From NCBI RefSeq assembly GCF_004208515.1, contig NZ_SGIM01000002.1, positions 1-64,000 on the forward strand: a stretch of 64,000 bases of DNA. The letters are read 5' to 3'. Below the pieces are notes generated by a model. That model was not told the origin of the DNA. It made no database searches and saw only the letters and a program-made list of their open reading frames with translations. Below, in pieces: positions 63,373-64,000 of the stretch. How positions within the stretch are numbered: the stretch's first letter is position 1; the number at the start of each line of letters is the position of its first letter. This stretch comes from Acinetobacter halotolerans. GTDB lineage: Bacteria > Pseudomonadota > Gammaproteobacteria > Pseudomonadales > Moraxellaceae. A program made the position numbers and the translations under genes.

Positions 63373-64000
63373 TTAAACGTCAGCTTTTGCTTTTTTACTC
63401 GAACGCTTTCTAGTTCCTTTTTCTACAGGATCTAATTGATAGCTAATATCCTCATCTTTGACGTCAATAATGATGAGTTTCGGTAGTTTATGCTCAGCTA
63501 AAGCAACGAGAATTTCAGTTGCAAGTGAAGGTAATACAGTCGAGTTTAGGATATTGTCCACATTTCGAGCACCACTATCAACTTCAGTACAACGGTTCAA
63601 CAGTAGTTCGACAAGCTCGTCAGAATATTGAACTTTAGTGGCATATTGCTTTTCAATTCTAGAAACAATTTTACCCAGCTTATGTTTAATAATTCTGACT
63701 AGTAACTCATCATGTAATGGGAAGTAAGGGACGATCCGCATACGACCAATAAATGCTGGTTTAAATTGCTTATATAAGCTTGGTTTTAAGTGTTCGAGTA
63801 AATCTTCAGCATTTGGCCACTCTTCAACAGGTTGATTTAAGCAAGCCTGCATAATTGCACTTGATCCAGTATTTGAAGTGAGCAAGATGGTTGTATTTTT
63901 AAAATCAATGATGCGACCTTCACCATCTTCCAGTGTCCCTTTATCGAATACTTGGTAGAAAAGTTCCTGTACATCACTATGGGCTTTCTCGATTTCATCC
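63373..64000 (-). CDS. clpV: T6SS AAA+ ATPase ClpV/TssH, C-terminal part (5' end outside window)
   Basis: The minus-strand frame is open to the window edge, so only the last ~208 residues are present. It starts within the second AAA+ domain (DEIEKAHSDVQELFYQVFDKG), continues with FKNTTILLTSNTGS (sensor 1), PAFIGRMRIVPYFPL and the ClpB-type C-terminal small domain with SGARNVDNILN, and ends in a basic tail (KRSSKKAKADV). TssA and TssK downstream identify it as ClpV rather than ClpB. It disassembles contracted TssBC sheaths. Confidence 0.93.
   Translation of the reverse strand, partial: DEIEKAHSDVQELFYQVFDKGTLEDGEGRIIDFKNTTILLTSNTGSSAIMQACLNQPVEEWPNAEDLLEHLKPSLYKQFKPAFIGRMRIVPYFPLHDELLVRIIKHKLGKIVSRIEKQYATKVQYSDELVELLLNRCTEVDSGARNVDNILNSTVLPSLATEILVALAEHKLPKLIIIDVKDEDISYQLDPVEKGTRKRSSKKAKADV

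Noticed and set aside
1..64000. CRISPR arrays, rRNA operons, prophage
   Set aside because: No regularly spaced short repeats, no rRNA-like sequence, and no phage structural or integrase genes were seen. The tRNA-Ser at 50331 shows no duplicated 3' end that would mark an attachment site.

Overview
The window is a chromosomal segment of an AT-rich gammaproteobacterium, most likely Acinetobacter. The pointers are a Bap-like giant adhesin, a type VI secretion block containing a TagX-type M15 peptidase, a greA-carB-carA block, and decayed IS5-family copies of a type I know from Acinetobacter. I did not try to name the species.

Layout. (1) 1-2826: the 3' end of a giant repeat adhesin with RTX-like repeats and a type I secretion C-terminus. 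(2) 2.9-15.4 kb: an unusually AT-rich accessory block. It holds a three-gene operon (alpha/alpha-toroid protein, CapA-like protein with an extra N-terminal domain, YheC/D-like ATP-grasp protein), a convergent operon (TagE/GtfA-like glycosyltransferase and an HExxH metalloprotease), three paralogous exported metzincins, a lipoprotein with a possible decayed relative, and two IS5-family relics. (3) 15.4-32 kb: mostly housekeeping genes, including an Atl-like protein, UspA, a hexapeptide acetyltransferase, greA, carB, carA, an 11-mer-repeat protein, yhbY, rlmE, ftsH, folP, a VWA lipoprotein and a serine/threonine dehydratase-like enzyme. (4) 32-50 kb: hydrolase, DMT exporter, pnuC, glycerophosphodiesterase, phosphoethanolamine transferase, RND permease, mgtE, htpX, two lytic transglycosylases, ttcA, an SCP2 protein, greB and tRNA-Ser(TGA). 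(5) 50.6-53.6 kb: a four-gene operon of 2OG-Fe(II) dioxygenase, D-2-hydroxyacid dehydrogenase, FAH-fold enzyme and LysE exporter. It looks like a pathway that modifies an amino acid and exports it. (6) 53.8-58.4 kb: a third IS5 relic, then an aspartate-use module of dicarboxylate/amino-acid symporter, LysR regulator and aspA. (7) 58.5-64 kb: one end of a T6SS locus, with tagX, a single-pass protein, tssL, tssK, tssA and the 3' end of clpV.

How parts work together. The symporter, LysR protein and AspA form a small regulon: the same 15-bp T-N11-A palindrome lies upstream of the symporter and between lysR and aspA. carAB is preceded by a good promoter, a 23-codon leader ORF and a terminator-like hairpin, which suggests attenuation. 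The DMT exporter also has a leader ORF followed by an intrinsic terminator.

The best candidates for undescribed biology are the CapA/ATP-grasp/toroid operon next to the adhesin and glycosyltransferase, the dioxygenase-LysE operon, and the metzincin family. All functional statements come from reading motifs. No database search was run.
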